A program made the position numbers and the translations under genes. Of a stretch of DNA of 64,000 nucleotides, positions 1 to 9,230 are shown piece after piece (position 1 is the first letter of the stretch; the number at the start of each line of letters is the position of its first letter). Below the pieces are notes generated by a model. That model was not told where the DNA came from. It saw only the letters and a list, made by a program, of their open reading frames with translations, and ran no database searches. Location: contig NZ_FZNQ01000007.1 of assembly GCF_900188065.1 (NCBI RefSeq), positions 62,001-126,000 on the forward strand, written 5' to 3'. The stretch is from Halorubrum vacuolatum. Its GTDB lineage: Archaea; Halobacteriota; Halobacteria; Halobacteriales; Haloferacaceae.

Positions 1-629
1 CCGCGAGCGACGTCACCGACGCGGTGCGGGCGATCAACTACTACGAGCGGATCGAGTGGATCTCCCCGGACGCCGCGGACGGCCTCCGTGATTTCCTCTC
101 CGGCTTCGGCACGGTCGACCGCAATATCGTCGACCGGCCGGGAACCGCCCGGCTCGTCCGCGAACACCACACCCGCAGCCTTCGGTACATCACCCAGCTC
201 AACGGGACGAGCCCGCAGACCGTCCTGCTCGACCGCTGGGACGACCTCGCCGGTGGCTCGCTCGTCGGCGGATCGGTTCCGGATCCGGCCCCGCGTCGCC
301 GGCCGAGGGGACGGAGCCGACAGCACGGTGACGCCCCCGGCGGACGGCAAGCCGCGCCGCGGACGACCGACGCCGCGCCGCAGGCGGCACGCGATGCATA
401 CGATGACGCGCGGACGGCACGCGACAGTGAGGGCGACCACGGGGTTCGTGACGGTTCGAACGGCCACGACACGCCGCGGGAGGACAACGGCGCTCACGAG
501 GCACAGCCCGCGGGACGCGACCGTACGGGTCGCGAGGCGAACGGCACGTCGCCGCGCCCGATGAACGACCCGAACCCGCGTTCCGACCGCGCCGACCCGG
601 CCGACGGAGGGTGGGACGATGGGTATTAG
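1..629 (+). CDS. arlCDE: archaellum accessory protein ArlCDE-type (FlaCE/FlaD), C-terminal part
   Basis: The reading frame is open from base 3, so the 5' end lies outside the window. The visible start, residues AINYYERIEWIS, then a short helical segment and RSLRYITQL, matches the conserved C-terminal domain of archaeal FlaC/D/E, cytosolic ring proteins that link the archaellum motor to chemotaxis input. After about residue 85 of the visible part comes a tail of roughly 115 residues rich in Arg, Asp, Gly and His with no recognisable domain; its many arginines are unusual for a haloarchaeal protein. The end overlaps arlF by 11 bases, so the genes are co-transcribed. Confidence 0.8.
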   Translation, partial: ASDVTDAVRAINYYERIEWISPDAADGLRDFLSGFGTVDRNIVDRPGTARLVREHHTRSLRYITQLNGTSPQTVLLDRWDDLAGGSLVGGSVPDPAPRRRPRGRSRQHGDAPGGRQAAPRTTDAAPQAARDAYDDARTARDSEGDHGVRDGSNGHDTPREDNGAHEAQPAGRDRTGREANGTSPRPMNDPNPRSDRADPADGGWDDGY

Positions 630-1131
630 CGTCTCGGCATCCACCGCGATCATCGTCGCGGGGTTGTTCTTCGCGTTCACCGCGTTCTACCCCGTCGCAG
701 CCAACGGCTTCGATCGCGTCACCGACGCCACCCACGAGGTCAACGAGCGCGCGCTGGAACAGCAGAACACGGACGTCTCGCTCGTCTCGGCCATCCTCTT
801 CGAGGGCGAGGAGGACGCTGCCGACGAGCTCGTCATCGAGGCGGACAACGACGGGTCGGCCGGTCAGGTCGTGAGCGACACGACGCTGCTCGTCGACAAC
901 GAGTACGTCGCGCTCGATGCGGTCGACACGTCGGTTTCGGACGGCGAGGATGAAAGCGCCACGACCGACCTCTGGCTTTCGGGGGAGACGCTGACGATCA
1001 CGCTGACCGACGACGCGCTTGATGGGGACGTGTCCGATGTCGCCCGCGTCGTCCTTGTGACCGAATCGGGCGTCCAGGCCGCCGCCGAGGTCGAACCGGA
1101 AGACGACGAGGAGAACGGAGGCGAGGAGTAA
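619..1131 (+). CDS. arlF: archaellum stator protein ArlF (FlaF)
   Basis: 170 residues. One N-terminal hydrophobic segment (residues 6-28) is followed by an acidic beta-rich domain, the family layout in which the soluble domain sits in the pseudo-periplasm. In other archaea ArlF binds the S-layer and, with ArlG, anchors the rotating motor. Position supports the call: it overlaps the arlCDE end and precedes arlG by one base. The last 15 residues are almost all Glu/Asp. Annotation rests on topology, size and gene order more than on a motif. Confidence 0.85.
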   Translation: MGISVSASTAIIVAGLFFAFTAFYPVAANGFDRVTDATHEVNERALEQQNTDVSLVSAILFEGEEDAADELVIEADNDGSAGQVVSDTTLLVDNEYVALDAVDTSVSDGEDESATTDLWLSGETLTITLTDDALDGDVSDVARVVLVTESGVQAAAEVEPEDDEENGGEE

Positions 1132-1132
1132 C

Positions 1133-1627
1133 ATGGCAAGCGTCCCAGTCTCCCATCTCATCCTCTTCGTGGCGAGCCTCGTCATCGCCGCCGGCGTCGT
1201 CGGCACGGTGACGACGGGTGTCGACCGGGTGAGTTCGGCGGTCGACGACGGGAGCCTTGATGCGACCGAGGAGCTTCGGACCGACGTGACGATCATCTCC
1301 GATGCGAACGCGGGGGTGTACGATGCAGATGAAGACGAGGTGACGCTGTTAATAAAGAACACCGGCACCCAACGGCTCGCGCCGGACGGCTCCGATATCG
1401 ATCTCGTCCTCGACGGGACGTTCGTCCGTCCCGACGCCATGGAAGGGGAGGTCGTCTCCACGGAGGGCTCGACCGCTTGGGGGCGCGGCGACGTCCTGGA
1501 GTTAACGATCGACCTTGATGACGCCGATATCGATCCGCTTGAGCAGGACGGGGAAAGCGACCACCGGATCCACCTCACCGTCAATGGCGACGAGGAGCTG
1601 TTCCAGTTCCGCGTTGGAGGGGACTGA
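1133..1627 (+). CDS. arlG: archaellum stator protein ArlG (FlaG)
   Basis: 164 residues. Begins MASVPVSHLILFVASLVIAA, a hydrophobic N-terminal helix typical of haloarchaeal FlaG, followed by a beta-sandwich-like domain. Family knowledge: ArlG forms filaments capped by ArlF and is part of the stator. It starts one base after the arlF stop and ends two bases before arlH, so it sits within a tightly packed operon with no room for its own promoter. Confidence 0.87.
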   Translation: MASVPVSHLILFVASLVIAAGVVGTVTTGVDRVSSAVDDGSLDATEELRTDVTIISDANAGVYDADEDEVTLLIKNTGTQRLAPDGSDIDLVLDGTFVRPDAMEGEVVSTEGSTAWGRGDVLELTIDLDDADIDPLEQDGESDHRIHLTVNGDEELFQFRVGGD

Positions 1628-1629
1628 TC

Positions 1630-2382
1630 ATGGCGCGTGACACGAACCTGCTCTCGCTCGGCTTGGAGGACCGCGACCGGCTGAACAAGGAGCTCGGCGG
1701 CGGCATCCCGCGCGGCAGCATCGTGCTCATCGAGGGCGATTACGGCGCGGGCAAAAGCGCCATCTCCCAGCGGTTCTCCTACGGACTCGTCCAGGAGGGT
1801 GCCTCGGTCACATTGCTGTCGACGGAGCTGACCGTCCGCGGCTTCATCGACCAGATGCACTCACTGGAGTACGACATGGTGAAGCCGCTGTTAAAAGAGG
1901 AGCTCCTCTTTTTACACGCGGATTTCGACTCCGGTGGAGCCTTCTCGGACGACGACGGTGAACGCAAGGAGCTGCTCAAGCGGCTGATGAACGCCGAGGC
2001 GATGTGGCGCTCGGACGTCATCTTCCTCGACACCTTCGACGCTATCTTCCGGAACGACCCCACCTTCGAGGCGCTCGTCCGGAAGAACGAGGAGCGGCAA
2101 GCCGCCCTGGAGATCATCTCCTTTTTCCGGGAGATCATCTCACAGGGAAAGATCGTCGTGCTCACCGTCGACCCGTCCGCGGTCGATGACGACGCGATCG
2201 GCCCGTTCCGTTCGATCGCCGACGTCTTCCTGGAGCTGGAGATGGTCGAGGTCGGAACCGACATCCGCCGGCAGATCAACGTCAAACGCTTCGCGGGGAT
2301 GGGCCAGCAGGTCGGCGACACGATCGGCTTTTCGGTCCGCTCCGGCACCGGCATCGTGATCGAAAGCCGGACGGTCGCCTGA
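1630..2382 (+). CDS. arlH: archaellum motor regulatory ATPase ArlH (FlaH)
   Basis: 250 residues, RecA/KaiC-like fold. Walker A GDYGAGKS lies at about residues 36-43 and Walker B (VIFLDTFDAIF) at about 131-141. In this family ArlH binds nucleotide, often with little hydrolysis, and docks on ArlI, possibly as a switch for assembly or rotation. The start is two bases after the arlG stop. Length matches the family. A 103-base gap follows before arlI. Confidence 0.93.
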   Translation: MARDTNLLSLGLEDRDRLNKELGGGIPRGSIVLIEGDYGAGKSAISQRFSYGLVQEGASVTLLSTELTVRGFIDQMHSLEYDMVKPLLKEELLFLHADFDSGGAFSDDDGERKELLKRLMNAEAMWRSDVIFLDTFDAIFRNDPTFEALVRKNEERQAALEIISFFREIISQGKIVVLTVDPSAVDDDAIGPFRSIADVFLELEMVEVGTDIRRQINVKRFAGMGQQVGDTIGFSVRSGTGIVIESRTVA

Positions 2383-2485
2383 TCGTGTCGCCGTGGGTCC
2401 ACCGCCACGGCCGAACGGGCGGGACTCGCCCACAGGGCGGGTTCGGGACGCATCGAGAGACGAACGACATCTCACAAGGCGATAA

Positions 2486-4159
2486 ATGACAGACCACGGG
2501 ACCGCGAAACCCTCGGATGAACTACGAAAGGCCGCCATGCGGCGTCCCCACCTCCGGGAACACCTCCGCGAGTTCAAACAGATCACCGGGGAGTTCCCGC
2601 TGTTCATCGAGGAGCCGAAATCGGAGTACGAGTCGGACCGGCCGAACGTGCTCTATCCGGTCGGCGGTCCGATCTACTGTCACGTCTACGGCGACATCGG
2701 CCAGCAGACGAAGTACTACGCCATCGAGCCGGAGATGTCCGGCCCGCAGGCGACGGTCCTCGACCAGGTGAAAAACAAGCTGCTCACCGTCAGCGGCAAC
2801 CATCAGGCGCCGGAGTCGGAGGCCGAATACGACGACCTGATCGAACAGCTGTTGGAGGACGTCACCCACGTCGAAGGGCGACAGGACGGGTGGCGCTGGC
2901 TGATCGAGCGTGTGCTCAACTGGGGGAAACTGCCCGTCACCGAGGCGACCTACGAGGACATTCGCTACCGGCTCAACCGGGATATCGTCGGGCTCGGTCC
3001 GCTCGAACCCGTGATGCGTGACCCGGCGAACGAGGACATTCACGTCATCGGCCCCCACGAGTGCCACGTCGATCACGGCACGTTCGGGATGTTGGAGACG
3101 ACCGTCGATTTCGGCACCCGAAAGGCGTTCGACAACTGGCTTCGCAACATGGGCGAGCGCATCGGCGACCCGCTCTCCGATGCCGATCCGATCGTCGACT
3201 CGACGCTGCCGGACGGCTCACGTATCAACATCATCTACTCCGATGACGTCTCCGTGAAGGGCTCCTCGCTCACGATCCGGCAGGGCGAGGACACGCCGCT
3301 TTCGGTCAACCAGATCACCAACTGGGGGACGCTCTCGCCGCAGCTCGCGGCGTACCTCTGGCTCTGTCTGGAGAACGAACAGACGGTCTTCGTCGTCGGG
3401 GAGACGGCGTCCGGGAAGACGACGACGCTCAACGCCATCCTCTCGTATATCCCCCGGGACTCGAAGATCTATACCGCGGAGGACACCGCCGAGGTCATCC
3501 CGCCGCACAACACGTGGCAGCAGCTCTTGACCCGTGAGGGCGGCGATGAGGGATCCTCGGACGTCGACATGTTCGATCTGGTCGCCGCCGCGTTGCGTTC
3601 GCGTCCCGACTACATCATCGTGGGTGAGGTTCGTGGGGCGGAGGGGCGGATGGCCTTCCAGGCCGCCCAGACGGGTCACCCCGTGATGCTCACGTTCCAC
3701 GCGTCCGACATCGTCTCGATGATCCAGCGGTTCACCTCCGAGCCGATAAACGTCCCCGAGACGTTCATGGACAACGCGGACGTCGCGCTCTTCCAGAACC
3801 GGGTGAAACAGGGCGACGACGTTCTCCGTCGGGTGACGAGCGTCCAGGAGATCGAGGGCTACTCGAAGGAGATGGACGGCGTCGTCACGCGCGAGGTGTT
3901 CAGCTGGGATCCCGTCGAAGACGAGATCGTCTTTCAGGGGATGAACAACTCCTACGTCCTTGAAGAGCAGATCGCGACGCTGCTCGGCTATGCGGACACC
4001 CGTGACATCTACGATGACCTCGCGTTCCGCGCGGAGCTCATCGAACGGATGATTCAGGAAGGGATCCTGGGCTATCACGAGGTCAACGAGGCGATCGACT
4101 CCTTCCAGCGCGACGGCGTCGAGGGACTCCCCTTCGATATGCATCGGAAGATCGGGTGA
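2486..4159 (+). CDS. arlI: archaellum assembly and rotation ATPase ArlI (FlaI)
   Basis: 557 residues, type II/IV secretion-type hexameric ATPase. Walker A GETASGKTT is at about residues 304-312, a Walker-B region DYIIVGEVRGAE at about 374-385, and the downstream TFHASD is the usual His box. The roughly 200-residue N-terminal domain is longer than in bacterial PilB-type enzymes, as expected for haloarchaeal FlaI. It powers archaellin insertion and filament rotation at the inner face of the membrane with ArlH and ArlJ. Confidence 0.95.
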   Translation: MTDHGTAKPSDELRKAAMRRPHLREHLREFKQITGEFPLFIEEPKSEYESDRPNVLYPVGGPIYCHVYGDIGQQTKYYAIEPEMSGPQATVLDQVKNKLLTVSGNHQAPESEAEYDDLIEQLLEDVTHVEGRQDGWRWLIERVLNWGKLPVTEATYEDIRYRLNRDIVGLGPLEPVMRDPANEDIHVIGPHECHVDHGTFGMLETTVDFGTRKAFDNWLRNMGERIGDPLSDADPIVDSTLPDGSRINIIYSDDVSVKGSSLTIRQGEDTPLSVNQITNWGTLSPQLAAYLWLCLENEQTVFVVGETASGKTTTLNAILSYIPRDSKIYTAEDTAEVIPPHNTWQQLLTREGGDEGSSDVDMFDLVAAALRSRPDYIIVGEVRGAEGRMAFQAAQTGHPVMLTFHASDIVSMIQRFTSEPINVPETFMDNADVALFQNRVKQGDDVLRRVTSVQEIEGYSKEMDGVVTREVFSWDPVEDEIVFQGMNNSYVLEEQIATLLGYADTRDIYDDLAFRAELIERMIQEGILGYHEVNEAIDSFQRDGVEGLPFDMHRKIG

Positions 4160-4200
4160 TTCAGTGCCGATGAGACGACTCCAATGGTGATCTCGCTCCC

Positions 4201-5937
4201 ATGTCAGTAAAACAGGCTGGAAACTCGGTCGCGACCGCGATGGCGGTCACCTCCGAGCTGTTGGAGTCGTACGACCAGCTCGACATCTCGAAACGCCAGT
4301 ATCTCGGCTACGTCCTCGTGCCGGCGGTCGCGCTGTTCGGCGTCACCGTCCTCGCGGGCCTCTTCGCGCCGTTGCCGCTCGCCGCGCGGGTTCCCATCCC
4401 GATGATCGGGGGGTTGGCGGTCGTCTCGGCGGTCGTCTACCCGAAGATCTACCTCTCCAGCCGGGAGAACCACATCGACAACCAGCTCCACCTCGTGATG
4501 ACACATATGACCGTGTTGTCGACGACGAACATCGACCGCATGGAGGTGTTTCGGACGCTCGCGGCCGAGGAGGAGTACGGCGTCGCCGCCGAGGAGATCG
4601 GCCGGATCGTTCACCTCGTGGATACGTGGAACCAGAGCCTCGATGACGCGTGTCGCCGTCGGGCGAAGAAGGTCCCCTCCGAGGCGATGGGCGATTTCTT
4701 CGATCGGCTCGGCTACACGCTCGGGGCGGGTCAGCCCTTGGAGGACTTTCTCGTCTCCGAACAGGACGTGATGCTCTCACAGTACGAGACGCTGTATGAG
4801 TCCTCGCTGTCGAATTTGGAGGTGATGAAGGACCTCTACATGTCGATGATCCTCTCGGTGACGTTCGCGCTCGTCTTCGCCATCGTCCTCCCGATCCTCA
4901 CCGGCAACGACCCGACCGCGATGGTCGCGGCCGTCATCGTCCTCTTCGTGTTCGTCCAGCTGGGCTTTTTCGTCGCGATCCGTGCGATATCGCCGCATGA
5001 CCCCATCTGGTATCACCCCGAGGAGCGTTCGCCCGGCGATCTCAAACTCTGGGGGTCGCTCGTCCTCGGCGGCGTCGCCTCGCTTCTGCTCATCGGGATC
5101 ACCGCCGCGGGCATGTTCGGGTACGGACCGGGCTTGCCGGGGCTCCTGTTCTTCCTCGACACCGTTCGGCTCCCGTTGTATCTGGCGGTGCCGATCACGC
5201 CGCTCATCGTGACGGGGTTCGTCCTTCGGCGCGAAGAGCAGGCGATCACCGCCCGCGACGAGGAGTTCCCCTCCTTCATTCGGGCGCTCGGGGCGACCGA
5301 GAGCGCGAAGCAGTCGACGACGACGGACGTGTTGACCACGCTCCGTGACAAGGACTTCGGGACGCTCTCGCCGGCGATCACCCGGCTGTACCGGCGGCTC
5401 AACATGCGGATCAGTACCGAGGGGGCGTGGCGTGCGTTCTCACGGGATACGCGCTCGTATCTCATCCAGAAGTTCTCCGAGATGTACCTCGTCGCCCGCC
5501 GCATGGGTGGGGAGCCGAAACAGCTCGGTGAGCTGATCTCGAAGAACATGAGCGCCGTCAACAACCTTCGCGAACAGCGCCGGCAGGCAGCGGTGACGTT
5601 CATCGGACTCATCTACGGGATCACGGCGGCGGCGACGTTCGCGTTCTTCATCGGGCTGGAGATCGTCGCGATCCTCGCCGAGCTGTCCGCGGATTTCGAG
5701 CTGGATCAGATGGATATCGGCCAGATCATCTACCCCGGCGCGTACGACATTCCGCTCATCGAGTACCTGCTCCTCACGGTCGTCATCTTCAACGCCGCGC
5801 TCTCCTCCCAGATGATCCGCACGATCGACGGCGGCAACCCGGCGAACGGCTACATCCACTTCGTGTTGCTCACGTGGCTCGGCGCGCTCACCGCCATCGC
5901 GACCCGGACGCTCGTCAACGCGCTGTTGACGATCTGA
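4201..5937 (+). CDS. arlJ: archaellum platform membrane protein ArlJ (FlaJ)
   Basis: 578 residues with about nine predicted membrane spans: two near residues 38-80, a group at about 215-340, and the last three in residues 465-575. Two cytosolic basic/helical loops (about 85-210 and 340-460) are the TadC/GspF-like domains that contact ArlI. This is the membrane platform of the archaellum. It follows arlI after 41 bases and is the last arl gene of this run. Confidence 0.94.
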   Translation: MSVKQAGNSVATAMAVTSELLESYDQLDISKRQYLGYVLVPAVALFGVTVLAGLFAPLPLAARVPIPMIGGLAVVSAVVYPKIYLSSRENHIDNQLHLVMTHMTVLSTTNIDRMEVFRTLAAEEEYGVAAEEIGRIVHLVDTWNQSLDDACRRRAKKVPSEAMGDFFDRLGYTLGAGQPLEDFLVSEQDVMLSQYETLYESSLSNLEVMKDLYMSMILSVTFALVFAIVLPILTGNDPTAMVAAVIVLFVFVQLGFFVAIRAISPHDPIWYHPEERSPGDLKLWGSLVLGGVASLLLIGITAAGMFGYGPGLPGLLFFLDTVRLPLYLAVPITPLIVTGFVLRREEQAITARDEEFPSFIRALGATESAKQSTTTDVLTTLRDKDFGTLSPAITRLYRRLNMRISTEGAWRAFSRDTRSYLIQKFSEMYLVARRMGGEPKQLGELISKNMSAVNNLREQRRQAAVTFIGLIYGITAAATFAFFIGLEIVAILAELSADFELDQMDIGQIIYPGAYDIPLIEYLLLTVVIFNAALSSQMIRTIDGGNPANGYIHFVLLTWLGALTAIATRTLVNALLTI

Positions 5938-6049
5938 GGTGGTGGCGCTCCGATCGCCATCCGGCTGATAACCGGCATGGAGGCGCGTTGCAATCCGTTA
6001 ACACTTATTTGTCGAATGATACTTGTGTCCGGATGGCAAACCCTGGCCC

Positions 6050-6781
6050 ATGCAAACAGCGCTTAATCGGGTGCTCATCCCGATCGATGTCTCGGGGACG
6101 GTTTCGCTCGGCGGACCCCTTATCGAGACGTTGCCGCTGGCGGAAGCCGTCCTGCTCGGGTACTGGCCCATCCCGGAGCAGACGACGGCCAGTCAAGCCC
6201 GCAACCAGTTCGGAACCGAAGCCAAACAGCGATTGGAGGCCGTTGCGGATCGCTTCTCGGATCGAGACGTCGAGGTACGGACGCAGTTGGTGTTCACCAG
6301 GGACCGTCGGGAGTTGATCGATAGAGCGACCAACCAGTATGCGTGTCAATCCGTCCTGATCCCCGGGACGGAACCGCCGCCGTCGGGGACGACACGCGGC
6401 ATCGTCCTCGTGAAACCGGATGCCGATCTCGAACGGATGGTTACCACCCTCGGAACGTTGTTCGGCGAGACCGGCGTCGAACTCCGCTTGTTCCACGCCG
6501 TCGAGGATCAGGACGAACGGTTGTCTGATTCAACGGAGTACATGCTTCGAGGCATGGTGGATCACCTCGCTGCGCTCGGAATCGACCGTGAGCGACTGAC
6601 GTGGGACCAATCGACGGACCGTGATCGCCTCGATGTCATCCTTTCTGAAGCCGCCGAGTACGACTTCATTGTTTTGAGCGAGACGCAGCCAAACCTCCGG
6701 GAGCGGGTCTTCGGGACCGTTCAATCACAACTCGCGACGACCACGGGCAAACCACTTCTCACGGTTCGAGCCCGTGACTGA
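6050..6781 (+). CDS. tandem UspA-type universal stress protein
   Basis: 243 residues. Two weak Usp (Rossmann-like alpha/beta) repeats: residues about 5-105 (NRVLIPIDVSG at its start, QSVLIPG at its end) and about 110-243 (RGIVLVKPDAD at its start, GKPLLTVRA at the end). The Gly-rich ATP-binding signature is degenerate. I chose the ATG at 6050 over an in-frame start at 6023 because MQTALNRVLIPID matches a normal Usp N-terminus and a TATA-like stretch lies at 6004-6010. Specific role unknown. Confidence 0.75.
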   Translation: MQTALNRVLIPIDVSGTVSLGGPLIETLPLAEAVLLGYWPIPEQTTASQARNQFGTEAKQRLEAVADRFSDRDVEVRTQLVFTRDRRELIDRATNQYACQSVLIPGTEPPPSGTTRGIVLVKPDADLERMVTTLGTLFGETGVELRLFHAVEDQDERLSDSTEYMLRGMVDHLAALGIDRERLTWDQSTDRDRLDVILSEAAEYDFIVLSETQPNLRERVFGTVQSQLATTTGKPLLTVRARD

Positions 6782-6794
6782 CCCGTTCTTGTAG

Positions 6795-7973
6795 TTATAA
6801 GATCCGTCCGTCCTCGACCGCCGAGCGTCCCCGGAGCGCGCTCGGTGTTCCACCCGTCTGGATGACGTTGAACGCCGTCATCAGGTCAGATCGGGAGATA
6901 AGTCCGACGAGGTCGCCGTTCGCGTCGATGACCGGCAGCCGTCCAACGCCGTGGCGCTGCATCAGCTGGAGGGCCTCCAACGCGTCGGTTTCGGGCGTGA
7001 CTGAGGCGATCTCGGTCACCATCACGTCGCCGACGCGGTAGGCGTCGCGTTCGACCTCACGGACCTCGCGGGCGTCCTCCAGGGTCACCATGCCGACGAG
7101 GTCGTCGCGGTGCAGGACGGGATAGCCCGTGTGCCGCTCGCGGAACATCCGGTCCATCAACTCGGCGACGCTCGTCTCCTCGGTGACGGTATGTAACTGC
7201 TCCCGTGGGGTCATCACGTCGTCGACGCGGACGTCCTCGAAGGCCGCTTTAAGTACGGTCTGTTGGGCCTCCCCGGAGGCGGCGATGTAGATGAAGAAGG
7301 CGAGCAGGATGAGGATCACGTTGAACGCGAACAGCCCGAAGATCGCCATCATGAACGCGAACACCTTGCCGACGGCCGCGGCCCGCTGGGTCGCCTGTGC
7401 GTGCGGCTGATTCCGGGCCATGAGCGCGCGCAACACCCGTCCGCCGTCCATCGGGAACGCGGGTAGCATGTTGAAGACGGCGAGCACGATGTTCAAAAGC
7501 GCCAGATAGCCGAAGACGAACAGGGTGGCGTTCGCCCCCGCAGGCGCGAGCACGAAGACGACGTAACAACCGACGCCGACGGCGACGCTGACGATCGGGC
7601 CGGCGACGGCGATCCAGAACTCGTGTTTCCAGTCCTCGGGGAACTCCGCGAAGTTGGCGAGTCCGCCGAGCAGCCAGAGGGTGATCGACTCGATCTCGTA
7701 GCCGTAGCGCATGGCGACGAGCGAGTGACCGAACTCGTGGAGAAGGACGCCGCCGAACAGTCCGAGCGCGGCCGCGAGTCCGAGCAGCCACGGAGTGTAG
7801 CCGGCGCTCACGGCCGCGACGTCGATGCCGACGCCCATCGTCTCGTTCATCAGATCCGCGATCGCCGCGACCTCGGAGCCGATGAGAAAGGCGAACAACG
7901 GCAAGACGATGAGAAACGTCCAGTTGAGCCGGATCGGAATCCCGAACGCCGATCCGACGTGAATGCCTCGCAT
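6795..7973 (-). CDS. site-2 protease family (M50) membrane metalloprotease with two CBS domains
   Basis: 392 residues. Six or so membrane spans in residues 1-240, with the zinc motif HEFGH near residue 80 and the second metal motif NMLPAFPMDGGRVLRAL near residues 165-181; then two CBS repeats (about 255-375) beginning VDDVMTPREQL. Rip/SpoIVFB-like proteases cut within membranes, and the CBS pair probably senses an adenosyl ligand. Start at 7973 is supported by a TATA box at 7999-8004, giving a leaderless mRNA. Substrate unknown. Confidence 0.92.
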   Translation of the reverse strand: MRGIHVGSAFGIPIRLNWTFLIVLPLFAFLIGSEVAAIADLMNETMGVGIDVAAVSAGYTPWLLGLAAALGLFGGVLLHEFGHSLVAMRYGYEIESITLWLLGGLANFAEFPEDWKHEFWIAVAGPIVSVAVGVGCYVVFVLAPAGANATLFVFGYLALLNIVLAVFNMLPAFPMDGGRVLRALMARNQPHAQATQRAAAVGKVFAFMMAIFGLFAFNVILILLAFFIYIAASGEAQQTVLKAAFEDVRVDDVMTPREQLHTVTEETSVAELMDRMFRERHTGYPVLHRDDLVGMVTLEDAREVREVERDAYRVGDVMVTEIASVTPETDALEALQLMQRHGVGRLPVIDANGDLVGLISRSDLMTAFNVIQTGGTPSALRGRSAVEDGRIL

Positions 7974-7998
7974 GTCGTTCGGTTGGGGCCGGCGTCGC

Positions 7999-8029
7999 TT
8001 TAAACGTCGGGTGGACGGCTGTTTATATA
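7999..8029. promoter_or_regulatory. divergent leaderless promoter pair
   Basis: On the minus strand TTTAAA at 7999-8004 lies about 26-31 bases before the M50 start; on the plus strand TTTATATA at 8022-8029 lies about 23-30 bases before the cupin ATG. The two boxes sit back to back, so the genes may compete for or share transcription factors. Confidence 0.65.
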
Positions 8030-8051
8030 CCGTGTGTTCGAATCCATCGGT

Positions 8052-8438
8052 ATGACCGAACCATCCAATATCGAGCCAGCGGCCGTGATCAAACGCGGCG
8101 ACGACATCGACTACGAACCGGTCGGTGCCGCCGAGGGACTCACGAAGGGCGTGCTGATCGACGCCGCAGACGGCGCGCCGAACTTCGCGATCCGTCGATT
8201 CGAACTCGCCCCCGGTGCGTCCGTCCCCCGGCACACCAACGCGGTCGAACACGAACAGTACGTCCTCGCCGGCGAGTACGTCGTCGGGATCGACGAGGAG
8301 GAATACACGGTCTCGGCCGGCGATTCGCTTCTGATCCCCGCCGGCGTCGAACACTGGTACCGCAACGAGCACGACGAGCCCGGCGCGTTCCTCTGTGCGG
8401 TCCCCAACGGCGACGACGAGATCGAACTCGTGGAGTGA
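8052..8438 (+). CDS. cupin-domain protein
   Basis: 128 residues, one conserved beta-barrel cupin. Motif 1 is PRHTNAVEHEQYVLAGEYVVG (His and Glu metal ligands) and motif 2 is the PAGVEHWYRNE region (third His). Such small cupins bind a divalent metal; activity ranges from dioxygenase to isomerase to plain binding, and nothing here decides which. ATG at 8052 is preferred over 8034 because the TATA box at 8022-8029 gives a leaderless start there. Confidence 0.85.
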   Translation: MTEPSNIEPAAVIKRGDDIDYEPVGAAEGLTKGVLIDAADGAPNFAIRRFELAPGASVPRHTNAVEHEQYVLAGEYVVGIDEEEYTVSAGDSLLIPAGVEHWYRNEHDEPGAFLCAVPNGDDEIELVE

Positions 8439-8520
8439 CGGTATCGCGATAGTATATAAACCGATCCCGACCGGACGGCCGGATATATAAATAGAAGGCA
8501 CCCCGGTCGCGCTTGCGGGC

Positions 8521-8955
8521 CTACTCGACCGTCTCCTCGCCGGCGTTGGGCGCGTGGGCCTTCACGTTGGTGACGGCCTCAACCGCCCCGGATCGGGAGC
8601 CGTAGCCCTCGCCGGAGTCGGCGACGACGTTGCCGTTCCGGTGGCGGAGCCGCCAGCGCCACTCGCCCGCGTTGTCCTCGTAGATCTCGAAGGCGGCGGC
8701 CCCGACATCGAGGATGTCCGCGTCGGCCGCATACTGCTTAAGCCGTTCGACGGCGTCCTCGACGCCACCTTTCGAGGCGTAGCCCTCGCCGGAGTCGGCG
8801 ATGAGGTTGCCGTTCCGGTGGATGAGCCGCCAGCGCCACTCGCCCGCGTTGTCCTCGTAGATCTCGACGGTCGCGTCGCCATCGTCGCCGGTCGGCTCGC
8901 CGATTCGCCCCGCGTACAGGCCCGCAAGCGGACCGGATGGTGTCTGATCTGCCAT
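8521..8955 (-). CDS. tandem DUF1508 (YegP-like) protein
   Basis: 144 residues containing two near-identical copies of a short beta-alpha unit, each with FEIYEDNAGEWRWRL or VEIYEDNAGEWRWRL, then HRNGN and ADSGEGY. This is the DUF1508/YegP fold; a small double-copy haloarchaeal relative is known, but a biochemical role is not. TATA TTTATATAT at 8981-8989 fixes the start at 8955 (leaderless) rather than at an upstream in-frame codon. Confidence 0.88.
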   Translation of the reverse strand: MADQTPSGPLAGLYAGRIGEPTGDDGDATVEIYEDNAGEWRWRLIHRNGNLIADSGEGYASKGGVEDAVERLKQYAADADILDVGAAAFEIYEDNAGEWRWRLRHRNGNVVADSGEGYGSRSGAVEAVTNVKAHAPNAGEETVE

Positions 8956-8980
8956 GTTCTTTCCGATACTCCTCCGATCA

Positions 8981-8989
8981 TTTATATAT
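8981..8989 (-). promoter_or_regulatory. TATA box of the DUF1508 gene
   Basis: TTTATATAT (plus-strand reading) about 26-34 bases upstream of the ATG at 8955; strong match to an archaeal TATA box and consistent with a leaderless transcript. Confidence 0.65.
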
Positions 8990-9230
8990 GTTTGTGATAA
9001 CCACCCACATTCTCCACGCTTCGTGATAGCCCTGCTCTCACCGATGTGGCCGGTTTTCGACACCGTCTGTTTGAAAACATAACAGTCTGGTTACCTGACT
9101 ACCCCGTTTGATACGCTGCTTCCGGCAGGTGCACGGGACCGTCACCGTTCCGACTCCCTTGTCGGGATGACTGTCGCCCCGGGGTTCCGCGATCCAACCA
9201 TTTAGGCCCTCTCCGGGGGAGCTATCGGGT

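Noticed and set aside
199-1860. 553-codon minus-strand open frame across the arl genes
   Set aside because: Lies antisense to arlCDE, arlF, arlG and part of arlH, which have clear family motifs; its translation is low-complexity and not acidic as haloarchaeal proteins are.
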